Shown: positions 42,374 through 51,700 of the stretch, piece after piece | Position numbering within the stretch: the stretch's first letter is position 1 | Layout of the letters: every line of letters begins with the position of its first letter | Source: Bin5 sp034422415 | GTDB taxonomy: Bacteria > Chloroflexota > Anaerolineae > Caldilineales > Caldilineaceae | DNA: 64,000 nt | Assembly (NCBI GenBank): GCA_965202955.1 | Contig: OZ241871.1 | Location: 2,790,001-2,854,000, forward strand | Direction: 5' to 3' | The notes under the pieces: generated by a model | Databases searched by the model: none | The model's input: only the letters and a program-made list of their open reading frames with translations | Told to the model about the DNA's origin: nothing | Program-made: the position numbers and the translations under genes

Positions 42374-42382
42374 TGCTACAAT
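42374..42382 (+). promoter_or_regulatory. extended -10 promoter element for fmt
   Basis: TGC-TACAAT with TACAAT at 42377-42382. A transcript would start near 42389, at the ATG at 42390, so the mRNA would be leaderless. No good -35 is seen, as is common for extended -10 promoters. Confidence 0.6.
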
Positions 42383-42389
42383 GGCGGCC

Positions 42390-43403
42390 ATGGCCGATCT
42401 GTCAGCAGTTTCTCACGCCGGAGCCCGGACCGCGATCCGCGTACTCTTTATGGGTACGCCCGACTTCGCGTTGCCCTCCCTTGAGGCCCTGCACGCTGCG
42501 CCTGCCTCTGCCGGCTGGCAGGTCGTGGGCATTGTCACCCAACCTGACCGCCGGGCCGGGCGTGGAAAGAAGCTAATCGCCGGGCCGGTCAAGTCCTTCG
42601 CGTTGGAGCAGAGCCTGTCGGTGATGCAGCCGGAGAGCCTGCGGCGCGGGAAGCCGCCTGAGGACGGGGGGCAAACGGACATCCTGGAATGCCTGCGCAT
42701 GTTGACGCCGGACCTGATCGTCGTGGCCGCCTACGGACAGATTTTGCCGGCGCGGCTACTCGAGATCCCGACGTTCGGCTGCTTGAATGTGCATGCCAGC
42801 CTGCTGCCCGTCTACCGCGGCGCCTCGCCCGTCACTGCGGCGCTGCTCGACGGCCTGAACGCGACCGGCGTGACGATTATGTTGATGGACGAGGGAATGG
42901 ACACCGGGCCTGTCCTCGCCCGGGCGCGGCTTCCGATTCGAGCGGGCGACACGGCTGATGCACTCAGCCAGCGTCTGGCGGCCCGCGGCGCAGAGCTTCT
43001 GATCGAGACGATCCCCCGCTGGCTGGCCGGCGACATTGCCCCAGTTGCCCAGTCCGAACTGACAGGCGAGCCGTCCATCTGCCGCCTGGTGAAGAAGCGG
43101 GACGGGCTGATCGACTGGACGCTGCCGGCCGCCAACATCGAGCGCATGGTCCGCGCCTATGCCCCCTGGCCGGCTGCCTACACCACATGGAAGGGGCAGA
43201 ACTTCAAGCTGTGGCAGAGCCTCGTCATTGCCGGCAAGGCCGAGCCCGGCCTGGTCGTTGAAGTCGATGGGCAGGTCGCGGTGGGAACCGGCGGCGGCCT
43301 GCTGGCGCTGCATGCCGTGCAGCCGGCCGGCAAGAGGCAGATGACCGCGGCCGCGTTTGTCAACGGCGCGCCCGATTTCGTCGGCTCCCGCCTCGGAATC
43401 TGA
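42390..43403 (+). CDS. fmt: methionyl-tRNA formyltransferase
   Basis: 337 residues. It formylates initiator Met-tRNA using 10-formyl-THF. The family start IRVLFMGTPDFALPSLEAL, the insert IVTQPDRRAGRGKKL, the catalytic block LNVHASLLPVYRGASPVTAALLDG (Asn and His, quoted here in part as NVHASLLPVYRGASP) and GVTIMLMDEGMDTGPVL are clear. A C-terminal OB-like tRNA-binding domain completes the usual length. ATGs occur at 42381 and 42390. The first lies inside the -10 element, so the second is preferred. Confidence 0.94.
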   Translation: MADLSAVSHAGARTAIRVLFMGTPDFALPSLEALHAAPASAGWQVVGIVTQPDRRAGRGKKLIAGPVKSFALEQSLSVMQPESLRRGKPPEDGGQTDILECLRMLTPDLIVVAAYGQILPARLLEIPTFGCLNVHASLLPVYRGASPVTAALLDGLNATGVTIMLMDEGMDTGPVLARARLPIRAGDTADALSQRLAARGAELLIETIPRWLAGDIAPVAQSELTGEPSICRLVKKRDGLIDWTLPAANIERMVRAYAPWPAAYTTWKGQNFKLWQSLVIAGKAEPGLVVEVDGQVAVGTGGGLLALHAVQPAGKRQMTAAAFVNGAPDFVGSRLGI

Positions 43404-43461
43404 CCTCACCGCCGCCGTGCGCGCCGCGCCGGCGCCCGCATCAATCCCTGACTGTCTGATT

Positions 43462-43489
43462 TTGCACGCCCGGTGCCGCATGGTATACT
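43462..43489 (+). promoter_or_regulatory. promoter for tRNA-Pro
   Basis: TTGCAC (43462-43467), a 16-base spacer and TATACT (43484-43489), preceded by TGG (extended -10). The predicted start is about 5 bases before the tRNA. Confidence 0.75.
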
Positions 43490-43500
43490 CAAGACCGTGT

Positions 43501-43577
<77 letters not shown>

Positions 43578-43586
43578 CAATACGGG

Positions 43587-43634
43587 GATGCAACATCACG
43601 ATGGACTGACCGTGAAGTTGCATCTCTTTTCTTG
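43587..43634 (+). terminator. intrinsic terminator after tRNA-Pro
   Basis: GATGCAAC (43587-43594) pairs with GTTGCATC (43617-43624). An inner TCACG/CGTGA stem extends it, and TCTTTTCTT follows directly. Confidence 0.85.
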
Positions 43635-43704
43635 TCGGCTTCGCACCCTCTGCCGGCACTCTTCTTCTCCACAATTGACCGGGCTATGGCTACGGATTCC
43701 AATC

Positions 43705-43713
43705 TGCTATACT
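43705..43713 (+). promoter_or_regulatory. possible extended -10 promoter of the copper-type locus
   Basis: TGC-TATACT at 43705-43713, about 120 bases before the ATG at 43834. No -35 at the right distance is convincing. Confidence 0.4.
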
Positions 43714-43833
43714 TGGGAGACCGGCTTTCACGCGCCTGCGGCAGATTGTTCACGCCCGGCCATCCACCAGGCTTTCGTCAATGCAAAGGCAGGATCCGGT
43801 CTGCCTGTTCAGCTCTGCAAAAAGGAGACAGTA

Positions 43834-44568
43834 ATGCGTCTGCCACTTCCCGGCCGCCTCATCGCCACCGTTTTGATTGCCGCAATCGTCTGCTTTTTGT
43901 ACATTGCCGACGCCGGGCCGTCCGCTTCCTTTGCCAGTGAAGACTTCAGCACGGGCCAGGAGGAAGAGGCGCCCAGCCTCGAATCGTTGACCGAACAGAT
44001 CGCCGCGCTCGAGGCGAGGGTCATGGAGCTCGAAGCCAACCAGGATGAGCTGGCGGCGCAGGAGGCTGCCTATCCGGTCTTTGACGCGATCTCAGCCGTC
44101 TATCTGATGGACGAGATCGACATTCACGCATTGTATGAGCAGCTGCACGACGGCGAGGGCATCATGCCGGGCGACGCCGGGCCGATCAGGCGCCTGGTGC
44201 CGCTGCTTTCGGCCGTTGACTGGCCCGAGGAGCTGGCCGAAGAGGGGGACGCGCTTATCGAGACGCTCACCCAGCTGGCGGCGGCCCTGGCCGATAACGA
44301 TTTGGAAACTGCCTTGCCGCTCGCCGAAAGGGCGCACGATGAGCAGCACCACTTTTCCGGCAGCGTTTCCGACTGGTTCGACAGCATGACAGTGCCGGAG
44401 GAAGAGTCGGAACAGGTAGAGCAGGAGGAGGACGGCCAAGCTGAGAGCGCCAGCGACGGCGATTCGGATGGCCACGGCCACGACCATGGTCACGACAGCG
44501 ATGATGACGGCGACGATGACAGCGATGACGATGACGACGATGATGACGGACACGGCCACAGCCACTGA
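43834..44568 (+). CDS. exported acidic protein with His/Asp-rich metal-binding tail
   Basis: 244 residues. An N-terminal signal or anchor (GRLIATVLIAAIVCFLYIADA) is followed by a coiled-coil (LESLTEQIAALEARVMELEA) and a helical domain. The last 35 residues consist almost only of His, Gly, Asp and Ser, starting with GHGHDHGHD and ending in a run of Asp and HGHSH. Such tails bind Cu, Ni or Zn. AAGGAG precedes the ATG. The gene is followed by CopC- and CopD-type genes, so it is probably a periplasmic or surface metal buffer for copper. It matches no named family that I recognise. Confidence 0.75.
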   Translation: MRLPLPGRLIATVLIAAIVCFLYIADAGPSASFASEDFSTGQEEEAPSLESLTEQIAALEARVMELEANQDELAAQEAAYPVFDAISAVYLMDEIDIHALYEQLHDGEGIMPGDAGPIRRLVPLLSAVDWPEELAEEGDALIETLTQLAAALADNDLETALPLAERAHDEQHHFSGSVSDWFDSMTVPEEESEQVEQEEDGQAESASDGDSDGHGHDHGHDSDDDGDDDSDDDDDDDDGHGHSH

Positions 44569-44586
44569 GGCCAGCCCGCGAGCGTG

Positions 44587-45246
44587 ATGCCAATGCTTCG
44601 AACTATCCCCAAACTCTTGTGCATGGTGACATTTCTGGTCACCATGCACTTCGCACTCACCACTGAACTACTGGCCCACGCCGATTACGAGAGCTCCGTG
44701 CCGGCTGCCGGTGAGATCGTTGCCCAGGTCCCGCAGCAGGTGCAGGTTCGGTTCACCCAGGAACTCTTTCGGCGTGAAGGCAGCAACAGCCTGGAAGTGT
44801 ACGGCCCCGGAGAGATCCGGGTCGATCTCGACGATTCTGCCATCGACGATGACGACCGCAGGCTGATGACCGTCTCGCTGCAACCGGACCTCGTTGACGG
44901 CGACTACACAGTACGCTGGCGCACACTTTCCGCCGATGACGGCGACGAAGCCGACGGCGAGTTTCACTTTACGGTACATGCTGGCAGTCCGACGGCGGAG
45001 ATCGACCAGCCCGAGCCGACAGCCACCGCACAGCCGGCTGAGACCGCGCCGACAGCCACCGCACCGCCGGGTGAGACTACGCTTGAAGCCACACCCACCG
45101 CTGAGAGCGCGTCTCCCGGGGCTGGCGAACCGCCTTCCGAGCAGGCGTCTCCGGGTCCGGGGCTGCCTTGCATGGGCAGTTCTCTTCCAGTTCTCCTGCT
45201 TCTCGGCGCGCTCATGTTGAGGCGGGGACGCGGCAAGAAGCAGTAG
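44587..45246 (+). CDS. CopC-domain exported protein with C-terminal anchor
   Basis: About 219 residues. A signal peptide ends before AHADYESSVPAAGEIVAQVP, so the mature protein would begin near the His that binds Cu(II) in CopC. The beta-sandwich pattern is PQQVQVRFTQELFRREGSN, then DGDYTVRWRTLSADDGDEAD with the usual D-G-D and H-less end. A Thr/Pro/Glu-rich linker leads to a C-terminal hydrophobic segment and a basic end (SLPVLLLLGALMLRRGRGKK), so it is anchored to the membrane or a cell-wall-type sorting equivalent. Starts at 44584 (GTG) and 44593 are alternatives. It lies 18 bases after the acidic His/Asp protein gene. Confidence 0.82.
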   Translation: MPMLRTIPKLLCMVTFLVTMHFALTTELLAHADYESSVPAAGEIVAQVPQQVQVRFTQELFRREGSNSLEVYGPGEIRVDLDDSAIDDDDRRLMTVSLQPDLVDGDYTVRWRTLSADDGDEADGEFHFTVHAGSPTAEIDQPEPTATAQPAETAPTATAPPGETTLEATPTAESASPGAGEPPSEQASPGPGLPCMGSSLPVLLLLGALMLRRGRGKKQ

Positions 45247-45253
45247 CCGAACG

Positions 45254-47500
45254 ATGCTGATTGCTCGGTGGGTCGGCGCATCCAGGCTGAATGGAACAGT
45301 TGGCGACGGCCTGAACCCGGTGAGACTACAGCTTGCGTGGCTACTGGCGTTGCTGCCTGCCTTGTTTCTGGCGCCGCGCGCCGCTGAAGCCCATGCGCTG
45401 CTCGTGCGCGCCGACCCGCAGCCAAACGCGGAACTCTCACATCCACCCTCGGCCATCGAGCTCTGGTTCAGCGAGCCGCTCGAAAAGACCTTCACCGGCG
45501 CCCGCATCCTCCGCGCCGACGGGACCGAGGTGCCCACCGCCGCCGCGGTCATCGACCCCGAAGATTCCACCCATCTGACCCTGCAGCTGGAAACGATCGA
45601 GCCGGGCATCTATACGGTTGTCTGGCAGACGCTCTCCAGCGTTGACGGGCACGAATGGGTCGGCTCATTTCCCCTTACCATACTGAACGCGGACGGCACG
45701 CGCCCCTCCGGCAGCCCGCTGATCGTCGCCGAAGACCGCCCGAACAGGCTGCCGCCTCTCACCGACGCTCTCCTCCGCTGGCTCACCCTGCTCGGCGCGT
45801 CGCTTCTGGTTGGCCCGTTGCTCATGCGCTGGCTGCTGCCATTGACGAGCGCGGCGGAGGGTTTTGGGCGCAGCATAGACAGTGCAATCATTACCACCGC
45901 CATGGTTGGAACGCTGATCTTGACAGCCGGCGGCTGGCTGCAGTTTCTCCTGCAAACTCTGCGCCTGGGAGGGATTGGCGAATTCCTGGAACTGCTGCTC
46001 GCAACCCGTCCCGGCCGGCTGCTGCTGATGCGGCAGTTGCTGCTGGCGGGCGTGATTCCTCTGCTTTACCCCTACGGCTGGGCCTACGTTCTCCGCCTCA
46101 AGGCCAGTCCGCCCGGGTCGTCCAACCACCTGTGGACCTTTCTCTTCATGCCCTACGTGTGGCTGCTGGCGCTCGGAACGGGCGGAACGCTCTATTACGG
46201 CCCCAACCTCTGGATATTCGCGGCCGGCCTGATGTTCATTGGCAGCGGCTGGTCTGAATTTCTTTTCGGCGGTGAACGGACATGGAACAAGGCATTTCCC
46301 CAGCGGGCGTGGTCAACGCTGCTGACAGCCGCCGCCCTCCTGACCTTTTCCGCCAGCAGCCACGCGGCCGCCGCACGCGGCAGCGGCTGGGCCGTCGCCG
46401 CCGACTTTGCTCATCTCATCGCGGCGTCAGCCTGGGCCGGCGGACTACTCTTCCTCGCTTTGCTCCTGCTGCGGCTGCAGCGAATGGAATCAGTCCCCGA
46501 TCCGGAGGGTCTCATCATTGTGCTGCGGCGTTTCTCGCTCAGCGCGCAGATGGCGGTCTTCGTTCTGGCCGTGACCGGCCTGTTCAGCAGTTTCGTACAG
46601 TTGCCAGCGCTCGAGTCCCTGTTCGTGACGACCTACGGGCGCGTTCTTCTCATCAAGTTAGGCTTCGTAGCCGCCATCATGGCGCTGGCTTACTTCAACA
46701 ATCGCGCCGTGCGGCTGGCAGAGCAGACAGTATCACACACGCGGCGGCTGCGATTCTTCGTCCGGCGCGTGATCGGGGAGGCCGGCATGGTGGCTGTGCT
46801 GATGGCATCGGTCGCAATTCTGGTGCAGACGCCGACGCCCAATCTGCCCGCGTCGACAACCCCGGTCGGGCCGTCGCTGCCCTTCAACGAGATGACCTAC
46901 GAGGACGATCTCGCAATCCATCTGCAGATAGCGCCGAACCGGGTTGGCAGCAATCGCCACTGGGTACACCTCTCCCGTCCCGGCTTGACAGAGATCGGGG
47001 ACGTTCAGCTGGTTCGCCTTTTCTTCGAACACGAGTCAGGGCAGATGGGGCAGGCGCGACTTGACCTGACCGACCAGGGCGACGACGCCTTCGCCGCCGA
47101 AGGCGCGTTTCTCAACCGTGATGGCGAATGGCGCGTGTCGGTCTACATTCGCCGGCGGGGGATGGACGATCTGCTGACCGAGATTGTTGTGGCGGTTCCG
47201 GCGCCGGAGACGGCGGCGAATGTGAGCCGCTCGCCCTGGCTCAACCCGGTCCCGCGGCTGCCCGCCGGTGTGCTGGTCGGAGGACTGCTGGTCGCGCTCT
47301 CGCTTGTCCCCCTCCTGTGGCGCCGCCCACTGCTGCGCGCCAGCCGTCCCTTCTTCTTCGTGTTGGTCATGGGCGCCCTGTTCTTCTTCCTCGGCGGCGC
47401 GCTGCTCGGCCTGATCTCCTACACGCAGATGAATGACCAGACCCCGCCGCCCGCGTCGCATTACCCTTCGCATCAAATGTTTCCAGACTTCCCCGCCTGA
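45254..47500 (+). CDS. CopC-CopD fusion copper-handling protein
   Basis: 748 residues. After a signal segment the mature start AHALLVRADPQPNAELSHPP is CopC-like (N-terminal His). The domain ends with TVVWQTLSSVDGHEWVGSF, with the second copper His. From residue 170 on there are eight or more hydrophobic segments of CopD type, including SSHAAAARGSGWAVAADFAH and AASAWAGGLLFLALLLLRLQ. A further beta-rich outer domain (residues 560-660) precedes a last pair of membrane segments. CopC binds copper outside and CopD is thought to pass it inward. It is 7 bases from the preceding CopC gene, clearly one operon. Confidence 0.9.
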   Translation: MLIARWVGASRLNGTVGDGLNPVRLQLAWLLALLPALFLAPRAAEAHALLVRADPQPNAELSHPPSAIELWFSEPLEKTFTGARILRADGTEVPTAAAVIDPEDSTHLTLQLETIEPGIYTVVWQTLSSVDGHEWVGSFPLTILNADGTRPSGSPLIVAEDRPNRLPPLTDALLRWLTLLGASLLVGPLLMRWLLPLTSAAEGFGRSIDSAIITTAMVGTLILTAGGWLQFLLQTLRLGGIGEFLELLLATRPGRLLLMRQLLLAGVIPLLYPYGWAYVLRLKASPPGSSNHLWTFLFMPYVWLLALGTGGTLYYGPNLWIFAAGLMFIGSGWSEFLFGGERTWNKAFPQRAWSTLLTAAALLTFSASSHAAAARGSGWAVAADFAHLIAASAWAGGLLFLALLLLRLQRMESVPDPEGLIIVLRRFSLSAQMAVFVLAVTGLFSSFVQLPALESLFVTTYGRVLLIKLGFVAAIMALAYFNNRAVRLAEQTVSHTRRLRFFVRRVIGEAGMVAVLMASVAILVQTPTPNLPASTTPVGPSLPFNEMTYEDDLAIHLQIAPNRVGSNRHWVHLSRPGLTEIGDVQLVRLFFEHESGQMGQARLDLTDQGDDAFAAEGAFLNRDGEWRVSVYIRRRGMDDLLTEIVVAVPAPETAANVSRSPWLNPVPRLPAGVLVGGLLVALSLVPLLWRRPLLRASRPFFFVLVMGALFFFLGGALLGLISYTQMNDQTPPPASHYPSHQMFPDFPA

Positions 47501-47548
47501 CGGTCAGAAGGAGCCGCCGACCGTTCACCGCGCGCCCGTGCTCTTCAG

Positions 47549-47577
47549 TTGTCCCCTGCCAGAGAGTTCGTTACAAT
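47549..47577 (+). promoter_or_regulatory. promoter for the desaturase gene
   Basis: TTGTCC (47549-47554), a 17-base spacer and TACAAT (47572-47577), about 85 bases before the ATG at 47662. Confidence 0.6.
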
Positions 47578-47661
47578 CTTCCCACGTCGACCTACCGGGG
47601 AACGACCGCCCGCCGGGGCAGCGGGAGACACAGACTTCCGTTACCGAAAGGACCTTCTGCC

Positions 47662-48693
47662 ATGACGTATGGACCGGTGCAATCGAAGATCAACTGGTAC
47701 AGATCGCCGATCGATCGCGCGACTCTGGCGGAACTGAATCAGCGCAGCGATCTTCTCGGTTTGGCGCAGACGCTGGGTCATCTGGGGCTGCTGGCGCTGA
47801 CCGGCGCAGGAGCCTGGGTTGCCGTCCAGGCAGGACTCTGGTGGCTCTTGGTCCCGGTCCTTTTCCTGCACGGCACCTTCTACGCTTTCCTTCTCAACGG
47901 CTTCCACGAACTGTGTCATCGCTCGGTATTCCGTTCAAAGTTCCTCAACGAACTCTTCCTGCGCGTCTTCAGTTTCCTCGGATGGTACAATCACGTCCAC
48001 TTCTGGGCGAGCCATCAGGAGCACCACAAATACACGCTGCATCCTCCCGACGACCTAGAGGTCGTGCTGCCGGTCGAAATCACGCTGAACAGCTTTCTTA
48101 AAGCCGCTGTGGTCAATCCGTGGGGCCTCTTCCAGCGCGTCAAAGGGGTAATTCGTCTCTCGTTTGGGCAGTTGGAAGGTGAGTGGGAAAATATGCTGTT
48201 CCCGGCGGACGCGGTCGAAAAGCGGCGGCGCCTGTTCAACTGGGCGCGCACGCTCCTCGTCGGCCATCTCCTCCTGACCGCCGTTTCGTTGGCGCTCAGT
48301 TACCTGCTGGCTCTGGACCTGTGGCTCCTGCCGGTTCTCGTTACGCTGGCGCCCTTCTACGGCGGCTGGCTGCTCTTCCTCTGCAACAACACCCAGCATG
48401 TCGGCTTGATGGACAACATCCCTGATTACCGGCTGTGTACGCGTACGATCATTCTGAACCCGTTCGTGCGCTTCCTCTACTGGCACATGAACTTCCACAT
48501 CGAGCACCATATGTACGCAGCGGTGCCCTGTTACAAACTGGGCAGGCTGCACAGGGCGATCAAGGCCGATCTGCCCCCCAGCCCTGTCGGGCTTGCGGCC
48601 TCGTGGCGGGAGATTATCGCCATCCTGGAGAAGCAGAAAGAGGATCCCAGCTACCAACATCTGCCCGACGCGCCCAATCCGGTCCTGGCCTGA
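47662..48693 (+). CDS. fatty acid desaturase/beta-carotene hydroxylase-type membrane protein
   Basis: 343 residues with the three His boxes of the membrane di-iron desaturases: GFHELCHRS (HxxxH), ASHQEHHKYT (HxxHH) and NFHIEHHMYA (HxxHH), with a further His in NNTQHVG. Two pairs of hydrophobic segments separate them (LVPVLFLHGTFYAFLLNG, LLTAVSLALSYLLALDLWLL). The enzyme would use oxygen to introduce a double bond or hydroxyl group into a lipid. AAAGGA precedes the ATG. It is a single gene with its own promoter, and the substrate is unknown. Confidence 0.9.
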   Translation: MTYGPVQSKINWYRSPIDRATLAELNQRSDLLGLAQTLGHLGLLALTGAGAWVAVQAGLWWLLVPVLFLHGTFYAFLLNGFHELCHRSVFRSKFLNELFLRVFSFLGWYNHVHFWASHQEHHKYTLHPPDDLEVVLPVEITLNSFLKAAVVNPWGLFQRVKGVIRLSFGQLEGEWENMLFPADAVEKRRRLFNWARTLLVGHLLLTAVSLALSYLLALDLWLLPVLVTLAPFYGGWLLFLCNNTQHVGLMDNIPDYRLCTRTIILNPFVRFLYWHMNFHIEHHMYAAVPCYKLGRLHRAIKADLPPSPVGLAASWREIIAILEKQKEDPSYQHLPDAPNPVLA

Positions 48694-48708
48694 GGCGGCC
48701 CGTTCGGG

Positions 48709-51700
48709 TTACTCCGCCCAATCGCATAGCTGTTCTACATAGGCGGCCGAACCGTCCCGCAGCCAGCCGTCCAGTTGCGCCACCTCCTTCAGCTGCTGGC
48801 CGCGGCGCCGCGGTACGACCGCGTAGCTGCAATCCATCTCCGGCAGCGCCGTCATATCCCCCCACAGCTTCTCGAACTGGCATACGGGGAAGATGTCCTC
48901 CTGGCCCCGCCCCCAGCGCTTCTTCACCTCCTTGAGCGTAACGTAGGTGGGCATGCGCGCCGCCATGCGCCGCAGCGCGTCGGCCACCGTCTCTTCGTTC
49001 CCGAGGGAGGCGCGGTCCAGCCCCAGGACGGCCAGCAGACGGTCGACTGTAATCCAGAAAGTGTTGGCGTTGTAAAGGGTCAGTCCGAACTCGATCTCCT
49101 CACGCGGAAAGGCCAGTCCTTCTATCAGGCGCAGCCTGCCGTTGACCCGCGCCAGGCCGCCCCCGCGGTCCTCCAGCTGTCGGTTGATCACCTCGGCAGT
49201 CATCGTCCTTTGCCCGCTGATGTGCAGCCCCAGTAGCGACGGGTCGACATCTGTGCCGACGGTGTCGATATTGTGCATCATCAGGTACTGGAGCTGTGGA
49301 CGCGCTTCCAAAAGCTGACGCAGCACTCCGTTTCGCAGCAGATTCGGCAGCTCGTACCAGTGGCCCACGGGGTGAATGCACTGTGCGGGCAAGTTGTCCA
49401 CATAGTCGCTGCCCTCGCCCTCGCCGCGCGCCCATTCGGTCAGCGCGCCATGCAGGCTTTCCTGCACCTTCTGCGCCTGTACATCAAGGACTTGGCGCGA
49501 CGTCTCTTCCCAGGCGAACCTCAGGTCCCGCGCCATCGGCACCATGCGCAGGCCGATGCTGCGCCCTGGCGAAAGACGCAGCGGTCCCGCATAGCCAAAT
49601 TGGTCGGCCTCGTGCAGCGCGTCGGCGATGGCGCCGTGCGTGAGATAGCTGGTTGTGAAGACATGGGGCAAAGGCGTACCGCAGAGTCGACTGCTGCGGC
49701 GGCTCTTGGACAAGTGGATCTCAATGAAACTGCGGTGCCTGCCCGACAGCCGTACGAACGGGTTCAGCGCCTTGACCACGCCCGCACCCTGGCTCCAGCG
49801 GCTGCCCGCGCCCCCTGCCAGCGTCACGACAGCGACCAACCCGTCCCTGAGCGCAGCCGCACCCACCTCGCGCATCCGCGCCGGCAACTCTGTGCTGGCG
49901 TCGGCTACCTCTGACGGGTCCACCTCCTCGATCAGCGTGCGCGTCGGCAGCCGGTTCTGGGCGAGGCCGATGCGTCCGCTGCGCAGGTCGCCGCGAATCT
50001 GTTCATGCTGCGCGCGGTCAAACGCATTCTCCTCCAGCAGCGCGGCCAGCGAAGCCCCGTCCGCGCCCGTCTCCTGCTTCTGTGGCAACATACGCTGGAG
50101 GAGAGACGGAAGGACGTCGACCAGGTCCGGATCGGTGCGGCTGTCCGCGCTGAAAGCATCAAGCTCCGCGCGCTGGCCGGGCGAAAGCTGCCGCCGGTCC
50201 CGGCGCAATATATCCGGCACCGTCAACCGGTAGTAGTCCGGCGGCATCAGGGCCCCGCCTTCGCCCTGCAGTTCGGCCCAGGTTCCCCGCTCGTTGATCG
50301 CAAAGTCATACACGACCGGTTCCATGGCAAACGGGACCGCCCGCTCCATCTCCTTCTTCGTGTCGTGCATAATCTCCTGCAGCCTGGCCATGCCGGCTGC
50401 CTTGTACCGCGGATCAAAGATGAACCCCATGCCGCCGCCGGACATCCCGCCCAACATCCAGAAGCCCCAGAAGTTTGCGCCGAACTCCGCCCGCGCCTGC
50501 TGGATCAGCCTGTCTGTATAGAGGTTGCCCGCCCAGGGGATAATCGTCTGAATCGGTCCATTGAAGTTCCGCTCCGTCGCCGCGCCGATCGCCTTCACTT
50601 CTCCCGCCTTCAGATGCGCCAATATCTCGTCCAGCATACCAACGGCCTGACGGCGTCCTGCCCACTCCCGTTCCGAGCGCAGCAGATACTTTTCGGTTAC
50701 CATCTCAAGTATCGGCCCCACGTCCTGGGCCATGCCGCCATGCACCAGCACAAGACTGGCCTGAAGCGCCCGCCGCGTCGCTTCACTGACTTCGTAGCGC
50801 CCCAACAGATGATGAGTGGGCAGAAGCCTGCCCCTGCTGATGCCGAATTCAGGGTCCCCCGCCGCGCTCAACTCCCCTTGGATCAGCTTCATGCCCGGCC
50901 AGATGCCGCCCGAGTCCTGCCAGCCGCCGCCGGAGCCGCCCAGCCACTCCCCCAGGATCGCCCGCGCCGCCACCAGCCGGCGTTCCCCGTCGCTGAGGCC
51001 GCCCGTGAGCGAACGGACCTGGCCCGTGGCCCGCATGCAGACCGTTATGAGGCATGCCAGCAGGCTGGTGGAGACCGCCAACCGCGACCCCTTCGGGATT
51101 TCATTGACCTTGCTCACAAGCTCGATGCCGTTGCCGTTGCCGACCAATCGGGTCAGCAGATCAGCGAGCGGCTGATACGCGCCCTCCATGCCAGGCGGCA
51201 CGACTCCGGCCGCAATCAGCGCCGCCTTCAGCAGGCCGAGGTGGTCGCGGGCAAAGTCGAACAGTTCGGCAAAACTGCTGATCTCCGCACTCGCCTCCAG
51301 GTCAACGCTGACCAGCCGCAATACCGGCCGGTCGATGACGCGAAAATAGCCCTCCACAGGCGGCCGCGGCCCGCCGCCTCCGGCTTGGCCCATGCCACGT
51401 ACGCTCAAGTCGATCGAGACGTTCAGCACGCGCGCGCCTTCGGGGAAGTCCATGCCCAGGAAGAAGATGTCGCTCCAACCGCTGTGCGTAAGGTCCATCC
51501 GCACGGGAGTCGCTTCGCGTAAGAGAGGGAAGAGACCGTCGCCGACAGGACGGCGCAACCCCGCGACCACACGCAGAGGATGGTCGCTCGGATGACCGAC
51601 ACGGAACATCCACTGATTGCCCGCCAGCGACCGCACGCTGCGCCTCACTTGGCCGGCCAGCGTCTGAAAGCCAAGCTGGCGGTACGCCGCAGCCAGCGCG

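Noticed and set aside
43675..43713. TTGACC at 43675 paired with TATACT at 43708 as a promoter
   Set aside because: The spacer is 27 bases, far too long. Only the extended -10 is kept.
50005..51522. A 505-codon plus-strand frame inside the kinase/transferase fusion gene
   Set aside because: It is a shadow of the 1110-residue protein, which has clear GHMP kinase and UDPGP motifs.
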